From DASRZM01 sp035686365 (GTDB lineage: Bacteria > Pseudomonadota > Gammaproteobacteria > Xanthomonadales > Xanthomonadaceae): DNA of 64,000 nucleotides. The DNA is taken from positions 1-64,000 of the forward strand of contig DASRZM010000087.1 of assembly GCA_035686365.1 (NCBI GenBank), given 5' to 3'. The translations under genes were made by a program, and so were the position numbers. Below, piece by piece: positions 50,695 through 59,964 of this stretch (its first letter is position 1; each line of letters starts with the position of its first letter). The notes beneath the pieces are model-generated. The model saw nothing but the letters and a program-made list of their open reading frames with translations, did not search any database and was not told the DNA's origin.

Positions 50695-52092
50695 ATGCTC
50701 CCGCTGGTCGCCCTCGTCGGCCGGCCCAACGTCGGCAAGTCGACGCTGTTCAATGCCCTCACGCGCACGCGCCAGGCGCTGGTAGCGGACCAGCCCGGCG
50801 TCACGCGCGATCGCCACTATGGCGTATGCCGGCTGGCCGACCGCCATTTCATGCTGATCGACACCGGCGGCCTGACCGGCGAGGGCGAAGGCATGGCGGG
50901 CCTGACCGCACGCCAGGCCGAGACCGCGATCGTCGAATCGGATCTGGTGGTGCTGGTGGTCGATGCGCGGGAAGGCGCCTTGCCGCAGGACCACGGCATC
51001 CTGAAATTCCTGCGCCGGAGCGGCAAGCCGGTCGTGCTCGCGGTCAACAAGACCGACGGCCTGGACGAGGGCGCCGCACTCGCCGAGTTCGCCGACTTCG
51101 GGATCGAGGATTCGCTGCCACTTTCGGCGGCGCATCAGCGCGGGATCCACGGCCTGCTGACGACCGTGCTCGGTCACCTGCCGGAACCGACCGCAGAGGA
51201 CGCAGCCGCTGCAGACGATGGGGGTGGCCGCATCCGGCTTGCCTTTGTCGGCCGCCCGAATGTCGGCAAGTCCACCCTGGTGAACCGGCTGCTCGGCGAG
51301 GAGCGCGTGATCGCCTCCGAAGTCCCGGGCACCACCCGCGATTCGATACGCATCGATCTGGACCGCGACGGCCAGCAGTACCGCCTGATCGACACCGCCG
51401 GCATCCGCCGCCGTGGCCGGATCGAGCAGGGTGTGGAAAAGATCAGCGTCATCAAGACCCTGCACGCGATCGAGGAGTGCCAGATCGCGGTGGTCCTGAT
51501 CGACGGCGCCGAAGGCTTGACCGACCAGGACCTGACGGTGATCGGCCACGTCCTGGATGCCGGCCGCGCCCTGGTGCTGGCGGTGAACAAGTGGGACGGA
51601 CTGCCGCCGGACCAGCGCGAACGCTGCCGGTACGAACTGGACCGGCGCCTGCGTTTCGTCGAATTCGCGGAGGTGGTGACGATCTCGGCCCTGCACGGCT
51701 CCGGCCTGCGCGAGCTGTTCGCGGCCGTGCACCGTGCGCACGCCTCGGCGATGCGCACCTTCTCCACCGCCGAGGTCACCCGCGCGCTGGAGGTCGCCTA
51801 CGAAAGCTTCCAGCCCCCGCTGGTAGGCGGCCGCGTCGCCAAGTTGCGCTATGCGCACCCGGGCGGAAGCAACCCGCCGACCTTCGTCATCCACGGTTCG
51901 CGCATCCGGACGCTTCCGGACAGCTACAAGCGCTACCTGGAGAATTTCTTCCGCAAGCGTTTCGAGCTGGTCGGCACACCGGTGCGCCTGGAATTCCGCG
52001 AAGGGCGAAATCCCTACGAGGGCCGGCGCAACGAGCTGACCGACCGCCAGAAACGCAGCCGGCGCCGGCTGCTGCGGCACGCGCGCAAGTGA
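50695..52092 (+). CDS. der: Ribosome-associated GTPase Der (EngA)
   Basis: The 465-residue protein has two tandem GTPase domains, each with GRPNVGKST (about 9-17 and 187-195), DTGG or DTAG, and NKTD/NKWD. A KH-like C-terminal domain (PPTFVIHGSRIRTLPDSYKRYLENFFRKRF) follows, then a basic end. It is needed for 50S assembly. Its stop overlaps the mobA ATG in TGATG. Confidence 0.97.
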   Translation: MLPLVALVGRPNVGKSTLFNALTRTRQALVADQPGVTRDRHYGVCRLADRHFMLIDTGGLTGEGEGMAGLTARQAETAIVESDLVVLVVDAREGALPQDHGILKFLRRSGKPVVLAVNKTDGLDEGAALAEFADFGIEDSLPLSAAHQRGIHGLLTTVLGHLPEPTAEDAAAADDGGGRIRLAFVGRPNVGKSTLVNRLLGEERVIASEVPGTTRDSIRIDLDRDGQQYRLIDTAGIRRRGRIEQGVEKISVIKTLHAIEECQIAVVLIDGAEGLTDQDLTVIGHVLDAGRALVLAVNKWDGLPPDQRERCRYELDRRLRFVEFAEVVTISALHGSGLRELFAAVHRAHASAMRTFSTAEVTRALEVAYESFQPPLVGGRVAKLRYAHPGGSNPPTFVIHGSRIRTLPDSYKRYLENFFRKRFELVGTPVRLEFREGRNPYEGRRNELTDRQKRSRRRLLRHARK

Positions 52093-52658
52093 TGTCCCCG
52101 GCGCTGGCGATCGGGATACTCGCCGGCGGCCGTGGCCGCCGGGTGGGGGATGCCGACAAGGGCTGGCTGCCGCGTGGCGACCGCGCGCAGATCCAATGGC
52201 TGCTGGACCGGCTCGACACCGGTATGCGCGTGCGCGTCGTCGCCAATCGCAACCTGGAGCGCTATCGCTCGCTCGTGCCAGAGGTGGTCAGCGACGACGA
52301 CGCCTTCGGTCCGTTCGCCGGCCCGCTCGGCGGACTGCTGCGCCTGCTCGAGGACATGCCGGACTCGCATGTGCTGAGCCTGCCGGTGGACATGGGATCG
52401 GTCCCGGCCGGACTGTGCGCCCGGTTTGCCACGGCCGTGGCGGCCGACCCCGAGTACTGCCATGTCGCGGTCGATGCCGATGGGCCGCAGCCACTGGTCG
52501 CCGCCTATCCGCGGCAGATGGCCCGCAACGCCCGCGCCGCGCTGGAGCGCGGCTGCCGCTCGGTGCGTGAATGGCAAGCCGGCCTGCCGGTATCGGAACT
52601 GGACTTCCGGCCGATCCGGTTCGGCAATCTGAATACGCCTGCAGACTGGGTCCAGTGA
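52092..52658 (+). CDS. mobA: MobA-like molybdenum cofactor guanylyltransferase
   Basis: The 188-residue nucleotidyltransferase has a glycine-rich GTP loop LAGGRGRRVGDADKG and a FGNLNTPADW ending matching the family FxNxNTPxDL. The DxD-like LPVDMGSVP departs from the common LPCDxPxxP. It is predicted to attach GMP to molybdopterin to give Mo-bis-MGD. The assignment rests on these motifs and on its place before moeA and moeB. Its stop overlaps the moeA GTG. Confidence 0.85.
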   Translation: MSPALAIGILAGGRGRRVGDADKGWLPRGDRAQIQWLLDRLDTGMRVRVVANRNLERYRSLVPEVVSDDDAFGPFAGPLGGLLRLLEDMPDSHVLSLPVDMGSVPAGLCARFATAVAADPEYCHVAVDADGPQPLVAAYPRQMARNARAALERGCRSVREWQAGLPVSELDFRPIRFGNLNTPADWVQ

Positions 52659-53884
52659 AGCCGCCACCTCCGATCGCGTTCGCCGATGCGCTGGCGCGGA
52701 TTACCTCGGTCGGCGCGGCGCGCAGACTGCCCGCCGAGGAGGTCACGATCGGACACGCCCTGGGCCGCGTGCTGGCATCGGCACCGCTCAGCCTCGTGGA
52801 CGTGCCGGGTTTCGCCAATGCGGCGATGGACGGGTTCGCACTGCGCCTGGCCGATCTGGCCGCCGCGCCCGACGGCCTGCCGGTGCAGGGCGTGCGCCAC
52901 GCCGGGGCCGAGGGCCCGGTCGCGCTGGCACCGGGCCGGTGCCTGCGCATCACCACCGGCGCCCTGCTTCCGGAGGGCGCGGACGCAGTTGTCCCGCTCG
53001 AACAGGCGCAGATGTCCGGCGACCGCATGCGCCCGGAGGCGACACCGGCGGCAGGCGCACACATCCGGTACGCCGGAGAGGACTACCGCCTCGGCCAGGC
53101 CATCGCCGAGGCCGGCACGCAGGTCGATGCGCCGATCGTGGCGGCGGCGGCCGCCTCCGGCATCGCCTGCGTGCACGTGCACCGCGCGCCCAGGGTGGCG
53201 GTGGTCGTCACCGGGGACGAGTTGCGGCCGGCCGGCGCGCGGCTGGAACCCGGCCAGATCCACGACAGCAATGGCCCGCTGCTCGCGGCGCTGCTGGCCG
53301 GCGAGGGGATCGCGGCGATGCCGGTCCTGCACGCCGCGGATCGGCACGAGGCGGTCGCCTCGGCGCTGGAACAGGCCTGCGCCGGTGCCGACCTGGTGCT
53401 GTGCTGCGGCGGCGCCTCGGTCGGCGAGCGTGACCTGCTGCCCGGGCTGCTGGCCGAGGCCGGCCGTCTGCATTTCTGGCGCGTGTCCATGAAGCCGGGC
53501 ATGCCGGTAGTGTTTGCCGAGTGCGGCGCGGCGCTGGTGCTGGCACTGCCGGGCAATCCGGTCTCGGTGTTCGCGACCTTCCTGGCACTGGTGCGGCCGG
53601 CCCTGGATGCGCTGCAGGGGCGCACGCAGCCGCGCGAACGCCTGCGCGCATTGCTCGATGAGCCCGTCGACAAGCGCCACGGTCGCCATGAGCTGCGCCG
53701 GGGCCTGCTGCGGTGCGACGGCGCCGGCATCGTGCGTGTGCGCGCGCACCCGGCACAGGGCTCCCACCAGCTCCACGGCGTGGTCCAGAGCAATGGATTG
53801 ATCCACTTGCCGGCGGACCTTGCGCGCGTGGAGGCCGGCGAACCGGTCGAGGTGGACCGCTACGGCGCTATCCTGAGCCCATGA
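52655..53884 (+). CDS. moeA: Molybdopterin molybdenumtransferase MoeA
   Basis: The 409-residue enzyme inserts molybdate into adenylated molybdopterin. Seen: DVPGFANAAMDGFAL, ITTGALLPEGADAVVPLEQ, VVVTGDELRPAG, IHDSNGPLLAALL, GGASVGERD, MKPGMPVVFA and LPGNPVSVFATF. Start is GTG, overlapping mobA; the stop overlaps moeB by ATGA. Confidence 0.95.
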   Translation: MKPPPPIAFADALARITSVGAARRLPAEEVTIGHALGRVLASAPLSLVDVPGFANAAMDGFALRLADLAAAPDGLPVQGVRHAGAEGPVALAPGRCLRITTGALLPEGADAVVPLEQAQMSGDRMRPEATPAAGAHIRYAGEDYRLGQAIAEAGTQVDAPIVAAAAASGIACVHVHRAPRVAVVVTGDELRPAGARLEPGQIHDSNGPLLAALLAGEGIAAMPVLHAADRHEAVASALEQACAGADLVLCCGGASVGERDLLPGLLAEAGRLHFWRVSMKPGMPVVFAECGAALVLALPGNPVSVFATFLALVRPALDALQGRTQPRERLRALLDEPVDKRHGRHELRRGLLRCDGAGIVRVRAHPAQGSHQLHGVVQSNGLIHLPADLARVEAGEPVEVDRYGAILSP

Positions 53885-55017
53885 GTTCCCGGACACCGGC
53901 TCCACCCGAGGCGATCGCGCCGCGCCGGGCGCATGCGTTGCAATGCGATGGCGCGGTGCTGGTGGACGTGCGCGAGCCCGCAGAACGGGCGCTCGGCGCA
54001 CCGGAAACGGGTCTGGTGCTGCCGCTGGCGGACATCGAAGCCGGTCGCGTCCAGGCGCTGCCGCGCGGCGCCCTGATCCTGACGCTATGCGCGCGCGGAC
54101 AGCGCTCGCAGCGCGCGGCCTCCCGCCTGCGCGAACTGGGCTTCGAGGATGCAGCGAGCATCCAGGGCGGATTCGCAGCCTGGCGTGAGGCCGGTCTGCC
54201 CGAGGCGGCCCGCGGCGACGACGACTTCGCCGAGCGCTACCTTCGGCACCTGCTGCTGCCCGAAATCGGCGAGCACGGCCAACGGCGGCTTGCGGCTGCC
54301 CGCGTGGTGCTGGTCGGCGCCGGCGGGCTGGGCTCGCCGGTGGGCCTGTACCTGGCGGCGGCGGGCGTGGGCCGCGTGCGCGTGGTCGACAACGACCGCG
54401 TTGAGCGCAGCAACCTGCAGCGGCAGGTCCTGCACACGGAGGCGCGCGTGGGTATGGCCAAGGTCGAGTCTGCGGCCCGGGCGCTGAAGGCACTGAACCC
54501 CGGGATCGTCGTGGAGACGGTCGATGCGCGACTGGATTCGACCAACGTCGAGGCCGTGCTCGAAGGCGCCGAGGTGGTCGTGGATGGCGCCGACAATTTC
54601 CCCACCCGTTACCTGCTGTCCGATGCCTGCGTGCGTCTGCGTGTACCGATGGTGTACGGGGCGGTGTACCGGTTCGAGGGCCAGGCTGCCGTGTTCGACG
54701 CTGGCCGCCATCGCGGCGAAGCGCCGTGCTACCGCTGCCTGTTCCCGGATCCGCCGCCGGCCGAGGCGGCGCCCGACTGCGCCACGGTCGGGGTGCTGGG
54801 CGTCCTGCCGGGCCTGGTCGGGATGGTCCAGGCGACCGAAACGCTGAAGCTGCTGCTGGGCCTGGGCGAGCCGCTGATCGGTCGGCTCCTGCACGTGGAC
54901 GCACTGGGCATGCGCTTTCGCGAGACCCGGCTGCGGCCGGACCCGGACTGCCCGGTGTGCGCGCCGGGCCGAGAGTTTCCCGGCTACATCGACTACGAGC
55001 GCTTCTGCGCGGCCTAG
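53881..55017 (+). CDS. moeB: MoeB-like E1 adenylyltransferase with N-terminal rhodanese domain
   Basis: The 378-residue protein begins with a rhodanese domain (about 10-108; active Cys70 in LTLCARGQRS). It continues with a MoeB/ThiF E1 domain: GAGGLGSP at 147-154, DNDRVERSNLQRQ, DGADNFPTRYL, zinc pairs CYRC and CPVC, and a catalytic-loop Cys in DCATVGVLG. It adenylates the MoaD (or ThiS/MoaD-like) C terminus; the rhodanese may provide sulfur. In eukaryotic MOCS3 the rhodanese is C-terminal, so the order here is reversed. No MoaD is adjacent. Confidence 0.88.
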   Translation: MSSRTPAPPEAIAPRRAHALQCDGAVLVDVREPAERALGAPETGLVLPLADIEAGRVQALPRGALILTLCARGQRSQRAASRLRELGFEDAASIQGGFAAWREAGLPEAARGDDDFAERYLRHLLLPEIGEHGQRRLAAARVVLVGAGGLGSPVGLYLAAAGVGRVRVVDNDRVERSNLQRQVLHTEARVGMAKVESAARALKALNPGIVVETVDARLDSTNVEAVLEGAEVVVDGADNFPTRYLLSDACVRLRVPMVYGAVYRFEGQAAVFDAGRHRGEAPCYRCLFPDPPPAEAAPDCATVGVLGVLPGLVGMVQATETLKLLLGLGEPLIGRLLHVDALGMRFRETRLRPDPDCPVCAPGREFPGYIDYERFCAA

Positions 55018-55022
55018 ACAAT

Positions 55023-55164
55023 CTCTGAACAAGTTCAGAGGTTCGCGCGCCATGGATGGCGCGCTCGCGGATCAAGCACGCAAGTGCTTGATCCGGCGGA
55101 GCCGAGGCCGGACATGTGCCGGACTCGGCGAGTCTGATCCAGTCCAGGATGGACCTGATCAGAC
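55023..55164 (+). repeat. Modular multi-hairpin intergenic element, copy 5 (best preserved)
   Basis: Five consecutive inverted repeats lie between moeB and folD: CTCTGAAC/GTTCAGAG (55023-55040); GCGCGCCAT/ATGGCGCGC (55045-55064); GGATCAAGCAC/GTGCTTGATCC with a GCAA tetraloop (55069-55094); GCCGAG-CCGG/CCGG-CTCGGC (55101-55129); GTCTGATC-GTCC/GGAC-GATCAGAC (55132-55164). Four of the five arms are perfect or have one internal mismatch. The element directly follows the moeB stop. Confidence 0.9.
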
Positions 55165-55241
55165 CTTCTGGAATACGGCCTGCCTTGGGTCACGGGGACG
55201 CATCGGGGATAATCCGCGGCCACTGTCACCGCACACGTCCC

Positions 55242-56108
55242 ATGCCCGCACGGATACTGGACGGCAAGGCGATCGCCGAGGATCTGCTCGGCGAACTGCG
55301 CGAGCGCGTGCAGGCGCGCCTGCGCGCGGGCAAGCCCGCTCCCGGCCTGGCGGTGGTGCTGGTGGGCGAGGACCCGGCATCGGCCGTGTACGTGCGCAAC
55401 AAGCGCCGCGCCTGCGAGCGCGTGGGCATCCGCGCCATCGACCACGACCTGCCGGCTTCGACTTCGCAGGAAGCGCTGTGCGCCCTGATCGACCGGCTCA
55501 ACCTCGATCCGGCGATCCACGGCATCCTGGTGCAGCTGCCCTTGCCGGCCCGGATCGATGCCACTGCCCTGATCAACCGCATCGACCCGGGCAAGGACGT
55601 CGACGGCTTCCACGCCGAGAACGTCGGCCGGCTGGCACTGCGGCAGTTCGGCCTGCGACCGTGCACGCCGCGCGGCATCATGACGCTGCTGGCACGCACC
55701 GACCGCCCGGTGCGAGGGCGCGAGGCCGTCGTGGTGGGCGTCTCCAACCACGTCGGCCGGCCGATGGCGCTGGAACTGCTGATCGCCGGGTGCACGACGA
55801 CCTGCTGCCACCGCTTCACGCCGCGGGCGACGCTGGAGCGGCACGTGCGCGAGGCCGACCTGGTGGTCGTGGCGGTCGGCCGCCCGGGGCTGATCCGGGG
55901 CCACTGGATCAAACCCGGTGCGGTGGTGATCGACGTGGGCATCAACCGCATGGACGATGGCCGCCTGGTCGGGGACGTCGAGTTCGGCCCGGCATCGGAG
56001 CGCGCCAGCTGGATCACGCCGGTCCCCGGCGGGGTCGGTCCGATGACCGTCGCCACGCTGATGCACAACACCCTGGAGGCGGCCGAGATGGCCGACCCCG
56101 TATCATGA
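55242..56108 (+). CDS. folD: Methylenetetrahydrofolate dehydrogenase / cyclohydrolase
   Basis: The 288-residue bifunctional enzyme interconverts methylene-, methenyl- and formyl-THF. Seen: VGEDPASAVYVRNKRRACERVGI with catalytic Lys, GILVQLPLPARID, DPGKDVDGFH, the cofactor loop VGVSNHVGRPMA, VVIDVGIN and PVPGGVGPMTVATL. All family motifs are intact. It stands between the repeat element and the TRAP genes. Confidence 0.97.
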   Translation: MPARILDGKAIAEDLLGELRERVQARLRAGKPAPGLAVVLVGEDPASAVYVRNKRRACERVGIRAIDHDLPASTSQEALCALIDRLNLDPAIHGILVQLPLPARIDATALINRIDPGKDVDGFHAENVGRLALRQFGLRPCTPRGIMTLLARTDRPVRGREAVVVGVSNHVGRPMALELLIAGCTTTCCHRFTPRATLERHVREADLVVVAVGRPGLIRGHWIKPGAVVIDVGINRMDDGRLVGDVEFGPASERASWITPVPGGVGPMTVATLMHNTLEAAEMADPVS

Positions 56109-56139
56109 CGGGGTAGGCCGCAGACGCCATGCTGCACCA

Positions 56140-57027
56140 ATGACACATCCGGACCCACCCCTCGCACCGGCAACGGCGGCGCTTGCAGCGCTGCTGCTGG
56201 CAATGCTGCTCGCACTGGCAGGCTGCGCCGGCATGGCCAGTCGCGCCGGCGCACAGCTGGCCGGCGACCTGGGTGCCGCAATGCTCGACCAGGACGACCC
56301 GGCCACCGTGCGCGACGGCGTGCCCGCCTACCTGTTGCTGCTCGACGGCATGGTCCACGGCGCTCCCGACGACGCCGGACTGCTGCTGTCGGCCAGCGAG
56401 ATGTACGCGGCCTATGCCGGCAGCTTCGTCCAGGACGCCGAGCGCGCGCGGCGGCTGTCCACGCGCGCCCTCGAGTACGCATGGCGGGGCAACTGCGCTG
56501 CCGGCACGCCGGTGTGCGACACACGCTCGATCCCGTTCGCGCAGTTCGAGGACGCCATCGCCCGCATCGGGTCACGCGATCTGCGCGCAGCGTACGCGCT
56601 GACGGCCGCCTGGGGCGGTTGGATCCGGACCCACAGCGAGGACTGGAATGCACTGGCCGAGATCCCGCGGGTGGAGCTGCTCGCGCGCCGGGTGGTGGCC
56701 CTGGAGCCCGAACACGACCGCGGCATGCCTTACGTGTACCTGGGCGTATTGAACTCCTTGCGCCCGGCCGCGGTCGGTGGCGATCCCGAGGCCGGCCGCG
56801 CGCATTTCGAACGCGCCATCGCACTGTCCCGGGAGCGCAACCTCACGGCAAAGACACTGATGGCCGAGCACTACGCACGCCTGGTATTCGACCGCGAGTT
56901 GCACGACCGCCTGCTGCGCGAGACGCTCGATGCCGATCCGCGTGCGCCCGGCTTCACCCTGGCCAACACGCTGGCGCAGCAACGCGCCGCCGAATTGCTG
57001 GCGGGCTCGGACGCCTACTTCGAATGA
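56140..57027 (+). CDS. TRAP-transporter-associated TatT lipoprotein
   Basis: The 295-residue lipoprotein (lipobox LAGC, Cys29) is helical with TPR-like repeats and matches the TatT component (TAtT family, first described as the Treponema TP0956 type). Conserved features include YLLLLDGMVHGAPDDAGLLLSASEMYAAY, AWRGNCAAGTPVCDTRSIPF, and MPYVYLGVLNSLRPAAVGGDPEAGR. TatT trimers pair with the TRAP binding protein and are thought to pass hydrophobic ligands. The binding protein gene follows after 13 bases. Confidence 0.85.
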   Translation: MTHPDPPLAPATAALAALLLAMLLALAGCAGMASRAGAQLAGDLGAAMLDQDDPATVRDGVPAYLLLLDGMVHGAPDDAGLLLSASEMYAAYAGSFVQDAERARRLSTRALEYAWRGNCAAGTPVCDTRSIPFAQFEDAIARIGSRDLRAAYALTAAWGGWIRTHSEDWNALAEIPRVELLARRVVALEPEHDRGMPYVYLGVLNSLRPAAVGGDPEAGRAHFERAIALSRERNLTAKTLMAEHYARLVFDRELHDRLLRETLDADPRAPGFTLANTLAQQRAAELLAGSDAYFE

Positions 57028-57040
57028 GGAACCGGCCACG

Positions 57041-58036
57041 ATGATGCGTGCCCTGCTGCTGATGCTTGCCCTCGCCATTTCCGGCGCGCCACAGGCCGCG
57101 TCCCTGAAGATCGCGACGCTGGCGCCGGACGGCTCGACCTGGATGCGCGAGATGCGCGCGGCGGGCGAGCGCATCGAGGCGGCAACCGACGGGCGCGTGC
57201 GCGTGCGGTTGTATCCGGGCGGCGTCATGGGCAACGACACGACGGTGCTGCGCAAGATCCGGCTGGGACAGCTGCATGGCGGAGCCTTCACCGGCAGTGA
57301 GCTTTCGGTCGTCCATGGCGATTCCCAGGTGTATTCGGTGCCGTTCCTGTTTTCCTCGTACGAGGAGGTCGAGGCGGTGCGCACCAAGGTGGACCCGATG
57401 CTCGAGCGCGGCTTCGCCGCCGCCGGCTTCGAGATCGTCGGTATCACCGGCGTCGGCTTCGCCTACATGATGAGCGTGCGCGAGGTGCGCACGCGGCAGG
57501 ACCTGCGGGCCGCCAAGGTCTGGGTGCCGCAGAGCGACACCATCGCTGAACGCACCTTCGCGTTGGCCGGCGTGAAGCCGATTCCGCTGGCGCTCGCCGA
57601 TGCCTTCACCGGATTGCAGACCGGGCTGATCGACACCGTCGCCTCCACGCCCGCGGGAGCCATCGCGTTGCAATGGCACACCCGAATCCGGCATGTCTTC
57701 GATTTTCCGGTCAGCTACGTGGTCGGCTACGTGGCTCTGGATGCGCGCGCACTTGCACGGCTCAGCGAGGCCGACCGCAGCGCCGTCCGCGACGCCTTCG
57801 CATTGGCCGCGGCGAACATCGACGCCTCCAACCGCCGTGACAACGCCCAGGCGCTGGCCGCTTTGCAAGGGCAGGGCATCCGCGTCCACCAGCCCACGCC
57901 GGCGGAAGTGCGCGATTGGGGCGCGCTCGGCGAGCGCATCCTGGAAGTGCTCGTTGACGAAGGGACCTTCACACCCGAAGTGATCGGGTCCATCCGGGCC
58001 GAGCTGGCCGAGATCCGGCAGTCGTCCGCACCGTGA
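57041..58036 (+). CDS. dctP: TRAP transporter substrate-binding protein (DctP/TatP-type)
   Basis: The 331-residue periplasmic protein has signal peptide MMRALLLMLALAISGAPQAA, then LKIATLAPDGSTWMREMRAAGERIEAATDGRVRVRLYPGGVMGND, GGAFTGSELSVV and GITGVGFAYMMSV, as in the DctP family subset paired with TatT. The usual organic-acid Arg is not clearly identifiable by eye, and the ligand may be hydrophobic. Start at ATG 57041 or 57044. The dctQ GTG overlaps its stop. Confidence 0.9.
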   Translation: MMRALLLMLALAISGAPQAASLKIATLAPDGSTWMREMRAAGERIEAATDGRVRVRLYPGGVMGNDTTVLRKIRLGQLHGGAFTGSELSVVHGDSQVYSVPFLFSSYEEVEAVRTKVDPMLERGFAAAGFEIVGITGVGFAYMMSVREVRTRQDLRAAKVWVPQSDTIAERTFALAGVKPIPLALADAFTGLQTGLIDTVASTPAGAIALQWHTRIRHVFDFPVSYVVGYVALDARALARLSEADRSAVRDAFALAAANIDASNRRDNAQALAALQGQGIRVHQPTPAEVRDWGALGERILEVLVDEGTFTPEVIGSIRAELAEIRQSSAP

Positions 58037-58536
58037 CCGGTCCGGGTGCGCGCTGGCTGCGCGGCCTCCATGCCGCCGAGGACGCGCTGCTGAGCGTGCT
58101 GCTGCTGGGGCTGCTGACGCTGGCCGTCGTCCAGATCGTGATGCGAGTGGGCTTCGACAGCGGCCTGGTATGGGCCGAGCCGGCCTCGCGGCTGTTGGTG
58201 ATGTGGCTGGCGCTGCTGGGCGCGCTGGCGGCCACGCGTGAGGGACGTCACATCGCCATCGATGCCCTGCCGCGCGCCCTGGGTGCCCGCGCCAGGCGCG
58301 TGTGCTGGATCCTCGCCCAGCTCGCCGCCGCGGGCGCCGCCGGCACGCTGTGCTGGCTGTCGGTGTCGCTGATCATGCTGGAACTCGAGTTTCCGTCCCG
58401 GCTGTTCGGCGTACTGCCTTCGTGGACAGGCATGCTGGTGCTGCCGCTGGGCTTCGGCCTCATGACGCTGAGGTTCCTGGTCGCCTGCTTCGCACAGCCT
58501 CCCTATGGGCGGCGCCCGGAAGGGCCGGGCGGATGA
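58033..58536 (+). CDS. dctQ: TRAP transporter small permease (DctQ)
   Basis: The 167-residue inner-membrane protein has four helices at about 20-40, 50-72, 92-115 and 130-152, with the family motif WAEPASRLLVMWLALLGALAATREGRHIAID. It forms the membrane unit with DctM. GTG start overlaps dctP by GTGA; the end overlaps dctM by ATGA. Confidence 0.92.
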   Translation: MTGPGARWLRGLHAAEDALLSVLLLGLLTLAVVQIVMRVGFDSGLVWAEPASRLLVMWLALLGALAATREGRHIAIDALPRALGARARRVCWILAQLAAAGAAGTLCWLSVSLIMLELEFPSRLFGVLPSWTGMLVLPLGFGLMTLRFLVACFAQPPYGRRPEGPGG

Positions 58537-59819
58537 GCGCCACCTGGCTGGTGGCCCTGGTCCTGGTCGCGCTGCTGGCGGCTGTCGGAACACCACTGTT
58601 CGCGCTGATCGCAGCGGTCGCGATGCTGGGGGTCCACCTGGCCGGGTACGACCTGACGGTGGTCGCGGTCGAGTTCTACCGGCTCAGTGAGCTGCCCGGC
58701 CTGATCGCGATCCCGCTGTTCACCCTGGCCGGCTACCTGCTCGGCGAGAGCGGGGCGCCGCGGCGGCTGGTGCGCCTGTCCGATGCGCTGCTGGGATGGT
58801 TGCCCGGCGGCCTGGCGATCGTGGCGCTGGTCGTGTGCGCGCTGTTCACCGCGTTCACCGGCGCTTCGGGCGTGACCATCGTGGCGATGGGGGCGCTGCT
58901 GTTTCCGGCCCTGGCACAGGCGCGCTATCCGGAGCAGTTCAACCTGGGGCTGATCACCTCCTCGGGCTCGCTGGGCCTGCTGTTCGCCCCCTCGCTGCCG
59001 CTGATCCTGTACGGCTTCGTCGCCGGCCAGCTCGAAACCGACCCGCCGGTGACGGTCGAAGCCCTGTTCCTGGCCGGATTGCTGCCGGGCCTGCTGATGG
59101 TCGTGCTGCTGTCCGGCTACGCGATGTGGGCGGGCAGGGGCGCGATCCGCACCCGCGCATTCGACGCGCGGGAGACCTGGGCCGCCGTGCGCGATGCCGG
59201 ATGGGAGATTCCGCTGCCGTTCCTGGTCCTGGGAGGTATCTACTCGGGTCTGTTCGCCGTCGGCGAGGCGGCGGCGATCACCGCGCTGTACGTGCTGGTC
59301 GTGGTCGTTGGAGTCCGCCGCGAGATCCCCTTGCGAGGCCTGCCGCAGGTGCTGTCGAAGGCGATGCGGCTGGTCGGCGCGATCCTGCTGATCCTGGGTG
59401 CGGCGCTGGCGCTGTCGAACTGGCTGATCGACATCCAGGTGCCCGAGCGCCTGTTCGAGTGGATGCAGGCGCGGGTGACCAGCCCCTGGGCTTTCCTGCT
59501 GCTGCTCAATGTCTTCCTGCTGGTCGCAGGCATGCTGCTGGACGTGTTCTCGGCCATCGTGATCCTGGTCCCGCTGCTGGTGCCGGTGGCCGCACGCTAC
59601 GGCATCGACCCGGTGCACCTTGGCATCGTGCTGCTGGCCAACCTGCAGCTGGGCTACATGACGCCGCCGGTGGGCATGAACCTGTTCATCGCCAGCTACC
59701 GGTTCGACCGCCCGGTCACCGAGCTGATGCGCGCCTGCATCCCGTTCTTCGCGATCCTGGCCGTGGCCGTGCTGCTGATCACCTGGTGGCCCTGGCTCTC
59801 ACTGGCCCTGGTGCGCTAG
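58533..59819 (+). CDS. dctM: TRAP transporter large permease (DctM)
   Basis: The 428-residue transporter has about twelve helices and DctM landmarks: IPLFTLAGYLLGESGAPRRLVRL, FTAFTGASGVTIVAMGALLFPAL, ITSSGSLGLLFAPSLPLILYG, GEAAAITALYVL and LGYMTPPVGMNLFIASYRF. Sodium-driven import of the DctP ligand is the family mechanism. It closes the operon. A 569-base non-coding gap with repeats follows. Confidence 0.95.
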   Translation: MSATWLVALVLVALLAAVGTPLFALIAAVAMLGVHLAGYDLTVVAVEFYRLSELPGLIAIPLFTLAGYLLGESGAPRRLVRLSDALLGWLPGGLAIVALVVCALFTAFTGASGVTIVAMGALLFPALAQARYPEQFNLGLITSSGSLGLLFAPSLPLILYGFVAGQLETDPPVTVEALFLAGLLPGLLMVVLLSGYAMWAGRGAIRTRAFDARETWAAVRDAGWEIPLPFLVLGGIYSGLFAVGEAAAITALYVLVVVVGVRREIPLRGLPQVLSKAMRLVGAILLILGAALALSNWLIDIQVPERLFEWMQARVTSPWAFLLLLNVFLLVAGMLLDVFSAIVILVPLLVPVAARYGIDPVHLGIVLLANLQLGYMTPPVGMNLFIASYRFDRPVTELMRACIPFFAILAVAVLLITWWPWLSLALVR

Positions 59820-59964
59820 CCGTTCGTCCCGGGCGTCTCCAGGTGAAGCCGTGGGACGCTCGCGACCGGGGGTGTGCGTTGTGTGGTCTGTGGGGATTGC
59901 AGCTTCGTAGGGCGTGCCGGGGTCCGGTAGCGCTTGCCTAGAGGCAGGTTGTTGCTTGCGTTGC

